Part shown: positions 6,787 through 15,353 of the stretch, one piece after another
Layout: every line of letters begins with the position of its first letter
Numbering within the stretch: position 1 is the first letter of the stretch
DNA from: a virus
Length of the DNA: 31,952 bases
Strand: one strand, 5' to 3'
Virus record (IMG/VR): IMGVR_UViG_3300037086_000036
Location: 1 to 31,952 of that record
The notes under the pieces: model-generated
Databases searched by the model: none
The model's input: the letters and a program-made list of their open reading frames with translations, nothing else
What the model was told of the DNA's origin: nothing
Position numbers and translations under genes: made by a program

Positions 6787-8228
6787 AGAAAACTCTCCTT
6801 ACTGTTCTGTCTATTTTAATTATTTTATTGCCTTCATATAGTTTTGCCACTGTGGATATTCTCATTGCCGGAGATAGCATAGCAGAGGGCTTATGCGGCT
6901 ATTGCGGCCCGAATGCTCCTAATGATTATGTTTATGTTTATAGTCAAACCTGCACTTCCTGCCCATGTGGAGACACGACATCACAAATAGGATATTGGCT
7001 CACCTATTATTTAGGGGGAAGTCATACTTATTACAATGCCGGAATAGGTGCGACAAACTCTAGTCAGTGGGTTGGTTGGATTGACGCTTTGCTCTCAACA
7101 CATCATCCAACGAGAACGTACTTTCAGATCGGAACAAATGATTTGGGAGGAGGTATAACATGGTCTGCCTTTCAAACAAACTTAAATTCTATTCTGGCAA
7201 AAGTTACGGCCGCGGGTTCTATTTTAATCGTATTTGAACTTCCCCCAAATTCGGATTTGTACCCTTCCGCTGGTGCGCCGACAACTTGGAACTCTAATTT
7301 GCATTCATGGGGAACTACCAATGGTGTACCGATTGTTAGTGTTTATACGACTCTCGTTGACGGTGTAGCCAATGCCTGCCCCACCAAATACTTTTGGTCA
7401 ACGGGAAGTGGTTGCCCCTGCCATCCTAACTCTGATGGGTACAAAGTTATGGGTCAGGCAGCAGCAGAAGCATTACCGTGGGATACAACTCCGCCTGCAG
7501 TCACTATCACTCAATCAAGTCCACAGGCAATCAATTCCGACACGATCACCCTTACAGGTACGACATCGGATGCTGTTGGCGTATCGGGCAATAAAATAAG
7601 AATCGGTTCTCTACCTGACGATACGCATGGGACTGTTTGCACCGGAACGACAACATGGTCATGTACGATTACCGGATTTAGTTCAGGTGCGAATATTGTT
7701 TATATAAGTGGCTACGATGCGGCTGGAAATTATACGCAGACAGCAAATAATATTACGGTGAATTACCCTTACGTTTACCCAACAATCAACGGCGAATGCG
7801 GCCCGGCCAACGGCACATATTCCTATACAACGCCCACGGCAAATCTTTGTTCTATGGGGACAGCCTCTATTGTAACGCTTGCGAACAATCTCTATTCATA
7901 CTCCTGCGTGGGAAGCGGCGGCGGCACCACAGCATCCTGTTCTGTGCATCAATCCGTTGACGGTGTTTGCGGTTCTGCAAATGGTGGCTCGTTTAATAGC
8001 ACGCCAACAACGGGACTGTGCTCTGTGGGCACAGCATCCACGGTATCCTTGATAGACACCGTATATTCTTGGACGTGCTCTCCGGTGGGGCAGGGCGTTG
8101 CGGGGAGCTGTACTGCAACCTTGTTGCCGGAGAACGCTTGCTGCGCCCCGATTGCAATCGGAAGCGGCTACGCTCCGTCAATAACAGGCAGCGGTTATGC
8201 GCCTTCAATCATTACTATATCACCGTAA
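6783..8228 (+). CDS. Secreted SGNH/GDSL hydrolase with Ig-like and Cys-rich repeats
   Basis: A Sec signal peptide (residues 1-22) precedes an SGNH-family catalytic domain: block I 'IAGDSIAEG' with Ser32, block II around Gly87-Gly89, block III 'GTND' (117-120) and block V 'HPNSDGY' with His214. The Asp normally three residues before that His is Cys211 here, so the acid of the triad may be absent or supplied elsewhere. An Ig-like domain (~236-330) and two ~55-aa repeats of the 'GxCG..NG' type with conserved cysteines follow, then a short duplicated 'GSGYAPSI' tail. Likely an esterase acting on acetylated surface sugars, exported or virion-bound; the substrate is unknown. Confidence 0.78.
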   Translation: MKKTLLTVLSILIILLPSYSFATVDILIAGDSIAEGLCGYCGPNAPNDYVYVYSQTCTSCPCGDTTSQIGYWLTYYLGGSHTYYNAGIGATNSSQWVGWIDALLSTHHPTRTYFQIGTNDLGGGITWSAFQTNLNSILAKVTAAGSILIVFELPPNSDLYPSAGAPTTWNSNLHSWGTTNGVPIVSVYTTLVDGVANACPTKYFWSTGSGCPCHPNSDGYKVMGQAAAEALPWDTTPPAVTITQSSPQAINSDTITLTGTTSDAVGVSGNKIRIGSLPDDTHGTVCTGTTTWSCTITGFSSGANIVYISGYDAAGNYTQTANNITVNYPYVYPTINGECGPANGTYSYTTPTANLCSMGTASIVTLANNLYSYSCVGSGGGTTASCSVHQSVDGVCGSANGGSFNSTPTTGLCSVGTASTVSLIDTVYSWTCSPVGQGVAGSCTATLLPENACCAPIAIGSGYAPSITGSGYAPSIITISP

Positions 8229-8243
8229 AGGAGAACGTGGAGA

Positions 8244-8441
8244 ATGGCGAATGCTCTCATAGGTATGATTGGCGGGATTCTTGTTGTTATGTTGAGCCTC
8301 TTGATTTCAATGGTATGGGATTTGAAAAAAGACCTGCGAAGCCAAAAAGATTGCATGAATTTAAAGCAGGATAAACATGAGTGTGATCGCATTATGGACA
8401 AGATGGAAAAGTGGGTTTCTAAGGTAGAGGAAAAAGCATGA
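8244..8441 (+). CDS. Small membrane protein, 65 aa (holin candidate)
   Basis: One N-terminal transmembrane helix (residues 5-24) is followed by a charged, helical cytoplasmic tail with Cys37 and Cys47. A good AAAGGAG site lies before ATG 8244. It begins a run of membrane and cell-wall genes (8244-10676), so a holin or holin-associated role is possible, but one membrane helix with a long tail also fits other small phage membrane proteins. Its stop overlaps the next start (ATGA). Confidence 0.6.
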   Translation: MANALIGMIGGILVVMLSLLISMVWDLKKDLRSQKDCMNLKQDKHECDRIMDKMEKWVSKVEEKA

Positions 8442-9028
8442 AAAACATAAAAGATTATTTTGAACATCGTAGTGAAAGCGTGGATAGAAGAATTGATATG
8501 AATCATGACCTCAACCGGATCACTTACAGGGAGCTTATTTTATGGACTCTTCTTGTTTTCTTTATTTTTGTACTTGTCTATGTGGGTTATCTGACTTGGT
8601 GGCCATACAATCCTATCAGAGTGGACGGCATAAAAGTTTGTCAATCTGAGGTCCGGCGTGGGGAAGTAATATATTTCACCTTTAAAGGCGAAAAGTTTAT
8701 GAATATTACATCTCATATCACAATCGAACTGGTTAACGGTGAACGTATGCTGATTATGTCTTACGACTCAAATACTCCTCCCGGTGAAGCATTTAAGAAA
8801 AGAAGTTTTATCGTTCCTTATCATATTCAGCCCGGTAGATACCAGCTTGTATGGACGGGAGTATACAATATCAATCCCATACGAGACATAATTAAAACAA
8901 CAAAAAGCGATTTCATAACTATAACAGACGAAGAACCATTGAGAGGGCTTCGAGGATTCCGTGGTGAAAAGGGCAAGGACGCGAAGAATAAAAACATTAG
9001 TATTTTTGGAACGCAGAATAACAAGTAG
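8438..9028 (+). CDS. Membrane-anchored protein with short collagen-like segment
   Basis: The 196-aa product has a cytoplasmic N-terminus, one strong transmembrane helix (residues ~34-55), and an outside beta-rich domain (60-165) that I do not recognise. Near the C-terminus are about four collagen-type G-x-y triplets ('GLRGFRGEKGKDA'), which in phages often mark trimeric, stalk-like segments. It is coupled to the gene at 8244. It could be a surface protein of the infected cell or an envelope partner in lysis. Confidence 0.6.
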   Translation: MKNIKDYFEHRSESVDRRIDMNHDLNRITYRELILWTLLVFFIFVLVYVGYLTWWPYNPIRVDGIKVCQSEVRRGEVIYFTFKGEKFMNITSHITIELVNGERMLIMSYDSNTPPGEAFKKRSFIVPYHIQPGRYQLVWTGVYNINPIRDIIKTTKSDFITITDEEPLRGLRGFRGEKGKDAKNKNISIFGTQNNK

Positions 9029-9042
9029 AAGGAAACTAAAGA

Positions 9043-9489
9043 ATGAAATACTTCAAAGCATACGAATTAGTTGATCCCGTAACGTACGCACAAATGGGGG
9101 AGGACGCTCTAACCCTTTTCAACCCTGAATTGCTCACGGCACTTGTGAACGTCAGAGACTTCTTTGGAGTTGCTCTTGTGATTAACAATTGGCATCGTGG
9201 CGGCCCGTTCCGCTGGCGGGGATTGAGAACGGTAGAGCAATGTATAAAGAATGGCGCACCCCACAGCGAGCATCGTTATGAACCTGACCACCTTGTCAAC
9301 GCTGTCGACTTCGATGTTACGGGCGTAACAGCAGAGAGCGCAAGGCAGAAGATTCTCGCTGATATTGACAATCCGTTGTTGAGCTTCATAACACGACTGG
9401 AGGGTGGCGTACGCTGGGTTCACATGGATGGGAAGGTTTTGGTGGAGCCAGATAAGAGAATTCACGTATTTACTGCGAGGAGGAAATAA
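9043..9489 (+). CDS. M15-type peptidase (putative endolysin)
   Basis: This 148-aa protein resembles D-Ala-D-Ala carboxypeptidase/L-Ala-D-Glu peptidase-type phage endolysins, which cut peptidoglycan peptides. Expected zinc ligands are visible: a His in 'HSEHRYEPDH' (His77 or His83), Asp89 in 'NAVDFD', and His127 in 'WVHMD'. The stretch between the first His and the Asp is about five residues longer than in the usual HxxGxAxD pattern. There is no signal peptide, so release would need a holin. The neighbouring small membrane protein and lipoprotein fit a lysis cassette. Confidence 0.78.
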   Translation: MKYFKAYELVDPVTYAQMGEDALTLFNPELLTALVNVRDFFGVALVINNWHRGGPFRWRGLRTVEQCIKNGAPHSEHRYEPDHLVNAVDFDVTGVTAESARQKILADIDNPLLSFITRLEGGVRWVHMDGKVLVEPDKRIHVFTARRK

Positions 9490-9491
9490 GC

Positions 9492-9704
9492 ATGAAGCGA
9501 TTGTTTGTGATAATGGCTCTTTCAGTACTGTTGTTGCAGGGGTGCACGATGTTCTGGGCTTGTCAAGAAGCTAAACAGTTTTATGTAGCAGAAGAGTCCT
9601 GCCCCAGCGGATACTTGACGTTAGGCATTACTGGTCATAGTTCGTATTGTGCAGAAGAGAGGGAAATACAAGATATAAAGAAATATTGTTGGGTTTTCTT
9701 TTAA
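9492..9704 (+). CDS. Small lipoprotein, 70 aa
   Basis: A basic start and hydrophobic helix end in a lipobox 'LQGC' with Cys18, predicting a lipid-anchored envelope protein of about 53 residues. The mature part has four more cysteines (24, 37, 53, 65). It follows the endolysin gene by two bases, where outer-membrane spanins (Rz1 type) often lie, but it is not proline-rich as Rz1 is. Unknown lipoprotein, possible lysis role. Confidence 0.65.
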   Translation: MKRLFVIMALSVLLLQGCTMFWACQEAKQFYVAEESCPSGYLTLGITGHSSYCAEEREIQDIKKYCWVFF

Positions 9705-9715
9705 AGTAGTACACA

Positions 9716-10228
9716 ATGACTAAGATACTTGCTCCACTCGTTGTTCGCTACCTCGATAATGTAAATCATGTGTCCCTGTATACCGAATTCGGGTTTCACT
9801 CGGATGTTCTTGAAAAGTCGGGTTTGCGTAGCGACATATGGGCCGACCCCGGATTTGTCTTTGATTTTGAGAGCATCCCAAACATACTACGAGGCCCAAT
9901 AGGGGAGAACAAACGGGGTGGTGCGGCTCATGATATTGTTTGTAGAAAAGGCGTTTGTCCAGGGATTACGAAGAGCATTGCTGCCGATGTCTATATGGAA
10001 ATAATGACCTACTGTGATTCAATAAACTTGAAATTATTTTTAGAGGCGCACCCCAGTGCTTCTCAGGCGCACATCCTTTGGAAAAGGAAATGGGAGTGGG
10101 AACGTCGTTGGGCGAAGAGCACTGTTGTCAGATATTGCCCAAGCAGCGTGTACTGGAAGAAGTACGAGCTGACAGCTACGGCTGAAGAGATATACGGCAT
10201 AAAAGGTGACCCGTATGTTTGTAGTTAG
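9716..10228 (+). CDS. DUF1353 family protein
   Basis: The 'GFVFDFESIPNIL' motif followed by 'GGAAHDIVC' is the signature of DUF1353, a family of small phage proteins of unknown activity often found near lysis or tail genes. The C-terminal half (residues 85-150) is helical and aromatic-rich. No signal peptide is present. Confidence 0.75.
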   Translation: MTKILAPLVVRYLDNVNHVSLYTEFGFHSDVLEKSGLRSDIWADPGFVFDFESIPNILRGPIGENKRGGAAHDIVCRKGVCPGITKSIAADVYMEIMTYCDSINLKLFLEAHPSASQAHILWKRKWEWERRWAKSTVVRYCPSSVYWKKYELTATAEEIYGIKGDPYVCS

Positions 10229-10274
10229 AATATGAGGGTGGAAAGTTAAACTGATTACTAAAGGAGGTTATATT

Positions 10275-10676
10275 ATGAAGCGTAGAAGTATTTTTTCAGT
10301 TGTTCTTTTAATGGCACTGTTATGCTGTTCATGCGCTGCTATTACGCCGGGCGCGACAAACACAACGGTTCCGAATGTAGGGGTAACGTCGTACGAGGCG
10401 TTAGGGTTGACCTTAACACAGGCGTACAATACAGAGAAGGCATTGTTTAAGGCAGGCAAGATTACGGCAGAGCAGGACAAGGAATTCCAGCTGGGTGTCT
10501 ACACTACGGCCTACAACTGTTATCAAAAGATTGGGCTTTCGCTGAATATCATTTTTGATGTCAAAGAATCGGCCACGAACAAGGAAACCGCTCAACTTGA
10601 CTTCAAGACGCTTAGTTCCCAGTTGCCAACACTGATCGGACAGGTCACTGCATACATTACAGCGGTAAGCAAGTAG
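10275..10676 (+). CDS. Phage lipoprotein, 133 aa
   Basis: The N-terminus (basic, then hydrophobic, ending around 'LLCCSCAA') is a lipoprotein-type signal, with Cys20 the likely modified residue. The mature part is helical, with 'GLTLTQAYNTEKALFKAGKITAEQ' the best-defined stretch. AAAGGAGG precedes ATG. It resembles small lipoproteins seen in other environmental phages, with no assigned function; an outer-membrane spanin or a superinfection-blocking lipoprotein are possibilities only. Confidence 0.65.
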   Translation: MKRRSIFSVVLLMALLCCSCAAITPGATNTTVPNVGVTSYEALGLTLTQAYNTEKALFKAGKITAEQDKEFQLGVYTTAYNCYQKIGLSLNIIFDVKESATNKETAQLDFKTLSSQLPTLIGQVTAYITAVSK

Positions 10677-10718
10677 TTTTAATAGTTGCACTATACAAAT
10701 ACGTCAAAGGAGGACGAC

Positions 10719-10928
10719 ATGGATGCAGTAACAGTAGCTCTTCTTGAGCTTGTATTGAAGATGGTAACGGGTTTGTTCCAGATCATAAACAGCGCAGGGA
10801 CGTCAGCAGACGACACGGCGGCATACAAAGCACGCATCATTGCAGCAATGGATGCAGTGCCCCCACCGTGTGTAGGGAAGGCGTGCGACGACGGTGGATG
10901 TGGTACAGGCGATTGTAACCCTAAATAA
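10719..10928 (+). CDS. Small protein, 69 aa, Cys-rich tail
   Basis: Unknown. The first 26 residues form an amphipathic to hydrophobic helix and the last 20 hold four cysteines with Gly and Asp, a possible metal site. I chose ATG 10719 because AAAGGAGG lies seven bases upstream (10706-10713); a TTG at 10686 in the same frame is less likely. A strong hairpin follows the gene. Confidence 0.55.
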   Translation: MDAVTVALLELVLKMVTGLFQIINSAGTSADDTAAYKARIIAAMDAVPPPCVGKACDDGGCGTGDCNPK

Positions 10929-10943
10929 GTAAAGTAAACTAAC

Positions 10944-10978
10944 TGTAGGGCCGGGGGCGCAAACCCCCGCCCCCTACA
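10944..10978 (+). terminator. Strong GC hairpin after the accessory block
   Basis: TGTAGGG (10944-10950) pairs with CCCTACA (10972-10978), and CGGGGG (10952-10957) with CCCCCG (10964-10969), leaving a six-base loop. No T-run follows, so it is not a standard intrinsic terminator; it may pause transcription or protect RNA ends between the accessory block and the portal gene. Confidence 0.55.
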
Positions 10979-10997
10979 TATCAAAAGGAAATCCAAT

Positions 10998-13900
10998 ATG
11001 GAAAGAACAATTGGACCGCAGCTAACCGTAAATCAGGCACGCATGAGATCTCACAACAGGATGATGAACTCCACGTTCACAGGTTCCGGGGCGCAAGAAG
11101 CCGGGGACAGAGGCGCATGGCAAAGCATCCCGATGTATTCCTCCAACCCATACGACTCCAACGACTACGTATACCGTTGGAGACAATACGTGCACATGTA
11201 CGAGCTCTCATGGGAAGCCCGCAAGATTGTACGCATCCCGGTAGAAGACGCACTCAGAAAACAATGGATTGCAGAGGGCATAGAGGAAGAAATGGCTCAG
11301 GGCATAGAAACCCGGTTGAAGCAGATCAACTTCCTGCACGTGCTGTCCCGTAGTCTCATGCTCGAGCGTCTCCTTGGTGGCTGTCTTACTTTCATGGGAC
11401 TGGAGAGCAGGGAAGACGATACGCTCATTCCCTACAAGCCCTCTGAGGGTTCCCGGCTGCGGTTCTGTAACGCGATTCCCATCAGTAGAATCTCTCGTAT
11501 GACATGGGACACCAACCCGTTGAGCGAGAGTTATATGCGGCCCAACAGGTATCTCGTAAACGGAGTGGGGTTACATACATCTCGTTGTTTGGTATGGGAC
11601 GGAGAACCGTTGTTCGACCCCTATGACTTCGCCCTTACAAACTTCCGTTCAAACCTGGCGGGATTCGGGCCGAGTAAACTCGCTCCTATCTGGGACGACA
11701 TTGAAAAGGCTGTGGGGACTCGTCAAGCGGCATACCAACTCATTCAAACGAACAACGCGATAATAGCTGCCATTACAGGGTTACAAGACCTTGCCGGGGT
11801 AAAGGGCGGGGCAGCGAGTGTGCGCAAACTAAAAGAGCTAGTAAACAGCATTAGCGTGTATCGTGCTGCATTAATAGACGGCGAGCGGGTAAACATAACA
11901 CAGAGCGCAGCTTCTTTTGGCTCTGTCCCGGAACTGATAATCACATTCATTCAGATTCTCTCTGCCGCTTCCGACATCCCGGCCACACGCTTCATTGGTC
12001 AAGCCCCGGGCGGCCTGAACGCCACGGGTCAGAGCGACCTGGAGAACTACTACAATGTGATCGACAGTTTCCAAGTCCAACGTATCGAGCCTGCGCTGCG
12101 CCGCGTATACGACATTCATGGGTACGAAATGTACAAGGATAGGTGGAGAGCCCAGCGTCTCAAACTTACATTCAAATTCCCGCCGCTCTGGAATCTTACA
12201 GAGTTGCAGGAAGGCGAGCGTGCTGCGAAGATGATTGAGAATGTAATGAAGATGCGAGACGCCAATCTGATGACTGATAAACACATCATCGAAGAGCTGA
12301 ATCAGAAAGAAGCCTTTAGTATCAAGTTAGATCAAACGGACTTGAATGTAGTCGATGACACCGATTTGGGGATCGGCACGCCCAACGGCGGCCCCGGGCC
12401 ATTCGGAGCCCCTCAGCCGCCGAAGCCCGGCGCAGGAGAGGAACATGCCGACACAAGCAAAACGACGCCGGGAGATGGCGGCAGCAAAACGGCAGGCAAT
12501 GTGGCAGAGCAGCGAGGTGCTGGTGGCCCCCCGAATCCTCAGGGGCCTTCGAACCCTTCCGGCTCTATTCAACGTCTTCGCAATGTCCATTACATAAAGA
12601 ATGCAGACGCTACGTCCCTCTTGATTGGTGCTGCCGGGGGAGACCCGGAACGCACAGATCGTGAACAGTTTATGAAGGGGCTCGCCATAGAACAAGAACA
12701 CTACGATACTGCTCATGGGGATGAGTTGATATTGGCGAAAATAGTTCTCGATCATCTTTCAGAAGACCTTGAGTATTACATCAAGCTCGAACAATATGTT
12801 GAGAACATGGTTATTGAGAACATGGTTATTGAGAATTTCGTTGAAAAGCGGGGGGACAAGTGGGTTGTTCTTTCTCACGATAAGTCCAAGACACTGGGCG
12901 AATACGATTCAGAGGGAGAGGCCAACAAACGCCTTCGTCAGATAGAGTATTTCAAACACGAAAACTCTTCCTTTACCTCTCACGCAGAAAAGGTGTTTGC
13001 AGATCTCTATCCACAAACGGACGGGGTTTTTAAAGAGTCGTGGTTGTCCGGGTATTGCGGGCATGCGCCGACGGCCCCCAGAGACTCAATCGCCGGACAG
13101 TGGTACGAGAAGGGGAAGGAGTATAAGCTGACGAAAAGTACAATGCCTATTGAGAACGAACTTCCCCTACCAACAGCAGAAAACGTAACAGAGAGGCAAG
13201 CAAAGAATCTCCATGTGGGCGATTTGGTAGTTACTGGTTCTGGAGGGTATACAGAAATTGTTGATATAGTACACCAATCGGACGAAACCGGTGGCTTCTA
13301 TTTGGTTAAAATGGCAGATGGGAATAAGAAAATGCTCACGTCCCCAACAAAAACAATGATTGTGTCTAAGTTAAAGAACTCAATCTACCTTCCTCACCTC
13401 CATCCAGGCCCCACACAACCACAGCGGCACGCAGGGAATTACAAGATGCATCATCTACATCTACATGGACTGGACTTCTCCATAGAGAACCCGTGGGGTT
13501 CTGAACGTTCCGGGGTCGACAAAGATGGGAACTCTTGGAGTTCTATTCTCCCGGCGCACTATGGATACGTACGTAAAACCGTGGGGGCCGACGGACAACA
13601 CGTCGACGCATACATAGGCCCGTTTGAAGATTCAGAACTTGTGTTTGTAGTAGACCAGAACGACGCCGATACCGGTGCCTTCGACGAGCACAAGTGTATA
13701 TTCGGTGCGCTGTCAGTTACCCAAGCCAAAGAGTTGTATCTCAAGGGATTCGGAGACGGGAGGGGTGTTCAGAGGTTGGGCTCGATCACTCCGATGACAG
13801 TCGACGGATTCAAACAATGGCTCAAGGAAGGCGATACTACGAAGCCGTACGCCAACTCCCAAAAATACCGTGTTGCTTTTGATATTGACGGAAAGGTGTA

Positions 13901-14120
13901 TGAAGGAAGGGCCGGGGAAATTCATGCTCAATTACTTGCCCGCCTACCAGAAAATGTTCAAGATAAGTACTATGGTGATTCTGGTCGTCAGGGATTTATG
14001 TCTGGGTTTGTTGATGAACGAGGTGACTTTCAAACTCGAGGAGATATAGAAATGCGAACGGGGAAAGTGCCCAACATAGAGTTCCTCAACTCCGAGAAAG
14101 CAATGGTTCGCACCAAGTAA
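10998..14120 (+). CDS. Portal protein (DUF1073) fused to DUF5661-like and pyrophosphatase-like modules
   Basis: Residues ~15-440 are a DUF1073 portal: the 'NPYDSNDYVYRWRQYV' start, 'ARKIVRIPVEDALR', 'SDIPATRFIGQAPGGLNATG' and 'WNLTELQEGERA' are characteristic. The portal is the ring through which DNA enters the head. A Pro/Gly-rich linker (~450-525) leads to a DUF5661-like segment (~541-600), a 'LGEYDSEGEANKRLRQIEYFKH' module (~633-655), an RMF-like 'SWLSGYCG' stretch (~680-690), then a domain (~821-948) resembling the inorganic-pyrophosphatase-like (InPase) module of phage polyvalent proteins ('SIENPWGSERSGVD', 'HYGYVRKT', 'FDEHKCIFG'). The final ~90 residues are unknown. At 1040 aa it is about twice the usual portal length. 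Its start has AAAGGAAA upstream. Confidence 0.88.
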   Translation: MERTIGPQLTVNQARMRSHNRMMNSTFTGSGAQEAGDRGAWQSIPMYSSNPYDSNDYVYRWRQYVHMYELSWEARKIVRIPVEDALRKQWIAEGIEEEMAQGIETRLKQINFLHVLSRSLMLERLLGGCLTFMGLESREDDTLIPYKPSEGSRLRFCNAIPISRISRMTWDTNPLSESYMRPNRYLVNGVGLHTSRCLVWDGEPLFDPYDFALTNFRSNLAGFGPSKLAPIWDDIEKAVGTRQAAYQLIQTNNAIIAAITGLQDLAGVKGGAASVRKLKELVNSISVYRAALIDGERVNITQSAASFGSVPELIITFIQILSAASDIPATRFIGQAPGGLNATGQSDLENYYNVIDSFQVQRIEPALRRVYDIHGYEMYKDRWRAQRLKLTFKFPPLWNLTELQEGERAAKMIENVMKMRDANLMTDKHIIEELNQKEAFSIKLDQTDLNVVDDTDLGIGTPNGGPGPFGAPQPPKPGAGEEHADTSKTTPGDGGSKTAGNVAEQRGAGGPPNPQGPSNPSGSIQRLRNVHYIKNADATSLLIGAAGGDPERTDREQFMKGLAIEQEHYDTAHGDELILAKIVLDHLSEDLEYYIKLEQYVENMVIENMVIENFVEKRGDKWVVLSHDKSKTLGEYDSEGEANKRLRQIEYFKHENSSFTSHAEKVFADLYPQTDGVFKESWLSGYCGHAPTAPRDSIAGQWYEKGKEYKLTKSTMPIENELPLPTAENVTERQAKNLHVGDLVVTGSGGYTEIVDIVHQSDETGGFYLVKMADGNKKMLTSPTKTMIVSKLKNSIYLPHLHPGPTQPQRHAGNYKMHHLHLHGLDFSIENPWGSERSGVDKDGNSWSSILPAHYGYVRKTVGADGQHVDAYIGPFEDSELVFVVDQNDADTGAFDEHKCIFGALSVTQAKELYLKGFGDGRGVQRLGSITPMTVDGFKQWLKEGDTTKPYANSQKYRVAFDIDGKVYEGRAGEIHAQLLARLPENVQDKYYGDSGRQGFMSGFVDERGDFQTRGDIEMRTGKVPNIEFLNSEKAMVRTK
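12801..12830 (+). repeat. Tandem 15-bp repeat within the portal fusion
   Basis: GAGAACATGGTTATT occurs twice in a row and a third partial copy follows, encoding repeated 'ENMVI' in the linker after the DUF5661-like segment. It is in frame, so it only lengthens the linker. Confidence 0.85.
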
Positions 14121-14433
14121 CGGCTTTCCACGATTGCGTACACGGTGCGTACTACAAAGAAGCAGCATAAACGATAGTGGCTGTTTTCTATAATGGTAAC
14201 GTTAAGTTAAGTGAAATCGAGTAAAATCACGCTATGATTACAAAGGTTGAAGAAATAAACCGACGTAACAAAACGTCGGCGGTTATTCGACGGGGCCAGA
14301 TTTTACAAGCGGAGTTACTTTGGCATAAGAGTTGCAGGGATGCGGAGAATACGCATGAATTGTCGTAGCAAGAGTCGTGCCAAAGAAAGTTTTATGTTTG
14401 GCATGAAAAACATTAGTATGCAAGAGGTAGGCC
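14121..14433 (+). other. 313-bp gap: small possible ORF, hairpin and -10-like box
   Basis: This is the longest stretch without a confident gene. It holds a TATAAT hexamer at 14189-14194 with no convincing -35 box, an open frame of 44 codons at 14234-14368 with a weak ribosome binding site, and, inside that frame, a perfect hairpin CCGACGT/ACGTCGG (14260-14266/14273-14279, loop AACAAA). None of these is decisive. The hairpin lacks a T-run. Confidence 0.4.
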
Positions 14434-15348
14434 ATGCCGATCATTCTTGATGAGAAATCTTTGAGCCGCATGCGCCGGGGCGTCCGTGCGAAACGCCTCA
14501 AAATAGCTCCTCCGAAAACGAAGGCCGAGCGTGAACTTTTCAAACGTATGAATCTTCTCTGGAACGAAGTGCTGTTCCCGGCTACGGAACGTATTCAGAA
14601 GATGGTTGACGAAAATGCCCCGGCAGAGGATGTAGCCGATTTGATAGAAGAGGTGCTGCGGGAGGCACAGGATGCCTACAGAATAGTATCGGATGACATC
14701 ATCTGGCGTTGGCGGGCCTCTATGGACGGGGACACCCGGGCAGCATTCACATCCGGGCTGCGCACTTCCTTAGGAGTAGACATCAGTGCATTCGTGGACA
14801 CCCCGGAAATGCAACTTGTACTACAGGGAGCCACATTAGAAGCTTCTCAACTGATAAAGACAATCCCCGGGGACTACCTAGGTGCGGTAGCAGAAGCGGT
14901 GGCCGATAATTACGTAGGCAAGCCCCTCCCGGAAGGGCGAAGTCTTCTGGACCAAATACAACATCTTGGGGATGTTTCTCAAAACAGGGCGAAGTTGATA
15001 GCACGTGACCAGACAAACAAATTGGTGGGTAGCGTTAATCAAGCCCGGCAGCAGTCCATTGGAATCGAGACGTATCGTTGGCGTACAGTACGCGACCAGC
15101 GTGTCGTGGGCCGCCCCGGGGGTCGCTATCCAGAAGGAAACAAGGTACACGGCAACCACTACAAAATGGAGGGGATGCTCTGCAAGTGGGACGACTCCAC
15201 AAAACTGTCGCGTGACGGCGGAGCTACGTGGGTACGTAGGGATGCGGACATGCCGCAGACGCATCCGGGGCAAGATATTCAATGCCGTTGTCACCCAGAA
15301 CCGGTTATAGACGTTAAAAAGATTCTTAAATTTGCTCAACAGTTATAA
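14434..15348 (+). CDS. Head morphogenesis protein (Mu gpF/SPP1 gp7-like minor head protein)
   Basis: This minor head protein usually sits on or near the portal and helps head assembly or DNA ejection. The C-terminal half has the hallmark pattern: 'AKLIARDQTNKLVGSVNQAR', then 'YRWRTVRDQRV', His residues in 'VHGNHYKMEG', and the closing 'HPGQDIQCRCHPEPVI' Cys/His segment. The N-terminal half is helical. It follows the portal gene, as in other phages. GAGGT lies before ATG 14434. Confidence 0.85.
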   Translation: MPIILDEKSLSRMRRGVRAKRLKIAPPKTKAERELFKRMNLLWNEVLFPATERIQKMVDENAPAEDVADLIEEVLREAQDAYRIVSDDIIWRWRASMDGDTRAAFTSGLRTSLGVDISAFVDTPEMQLVLQGATLEASQLIKTIPGDYLGAVAEAVADNYVGKPLPEGRSLLDQIQHLGDVSQNRAKLIARDQTNKLVGSVNQARQQSIGIETYRWRTVRDQRVVGRPGGRYPEGNKVHGNHYKMEGMLCKWDDSTKLSRDGGATWVRRDADMPQTHPGQDIQCRCHPEPVIDVKKILKFAQQL

Positions 15349-15353
15349 AGAAA

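Noticed and set aside
12445-12597. Alternative-frame ORF inside the portal linker with AGGAG upstream of ATG 12445
   Set aside because: The site is decent, but the 50-aa product lies wholly inside a GC-rich linker of the portal and its sequence looks like an out-of-frame translation.
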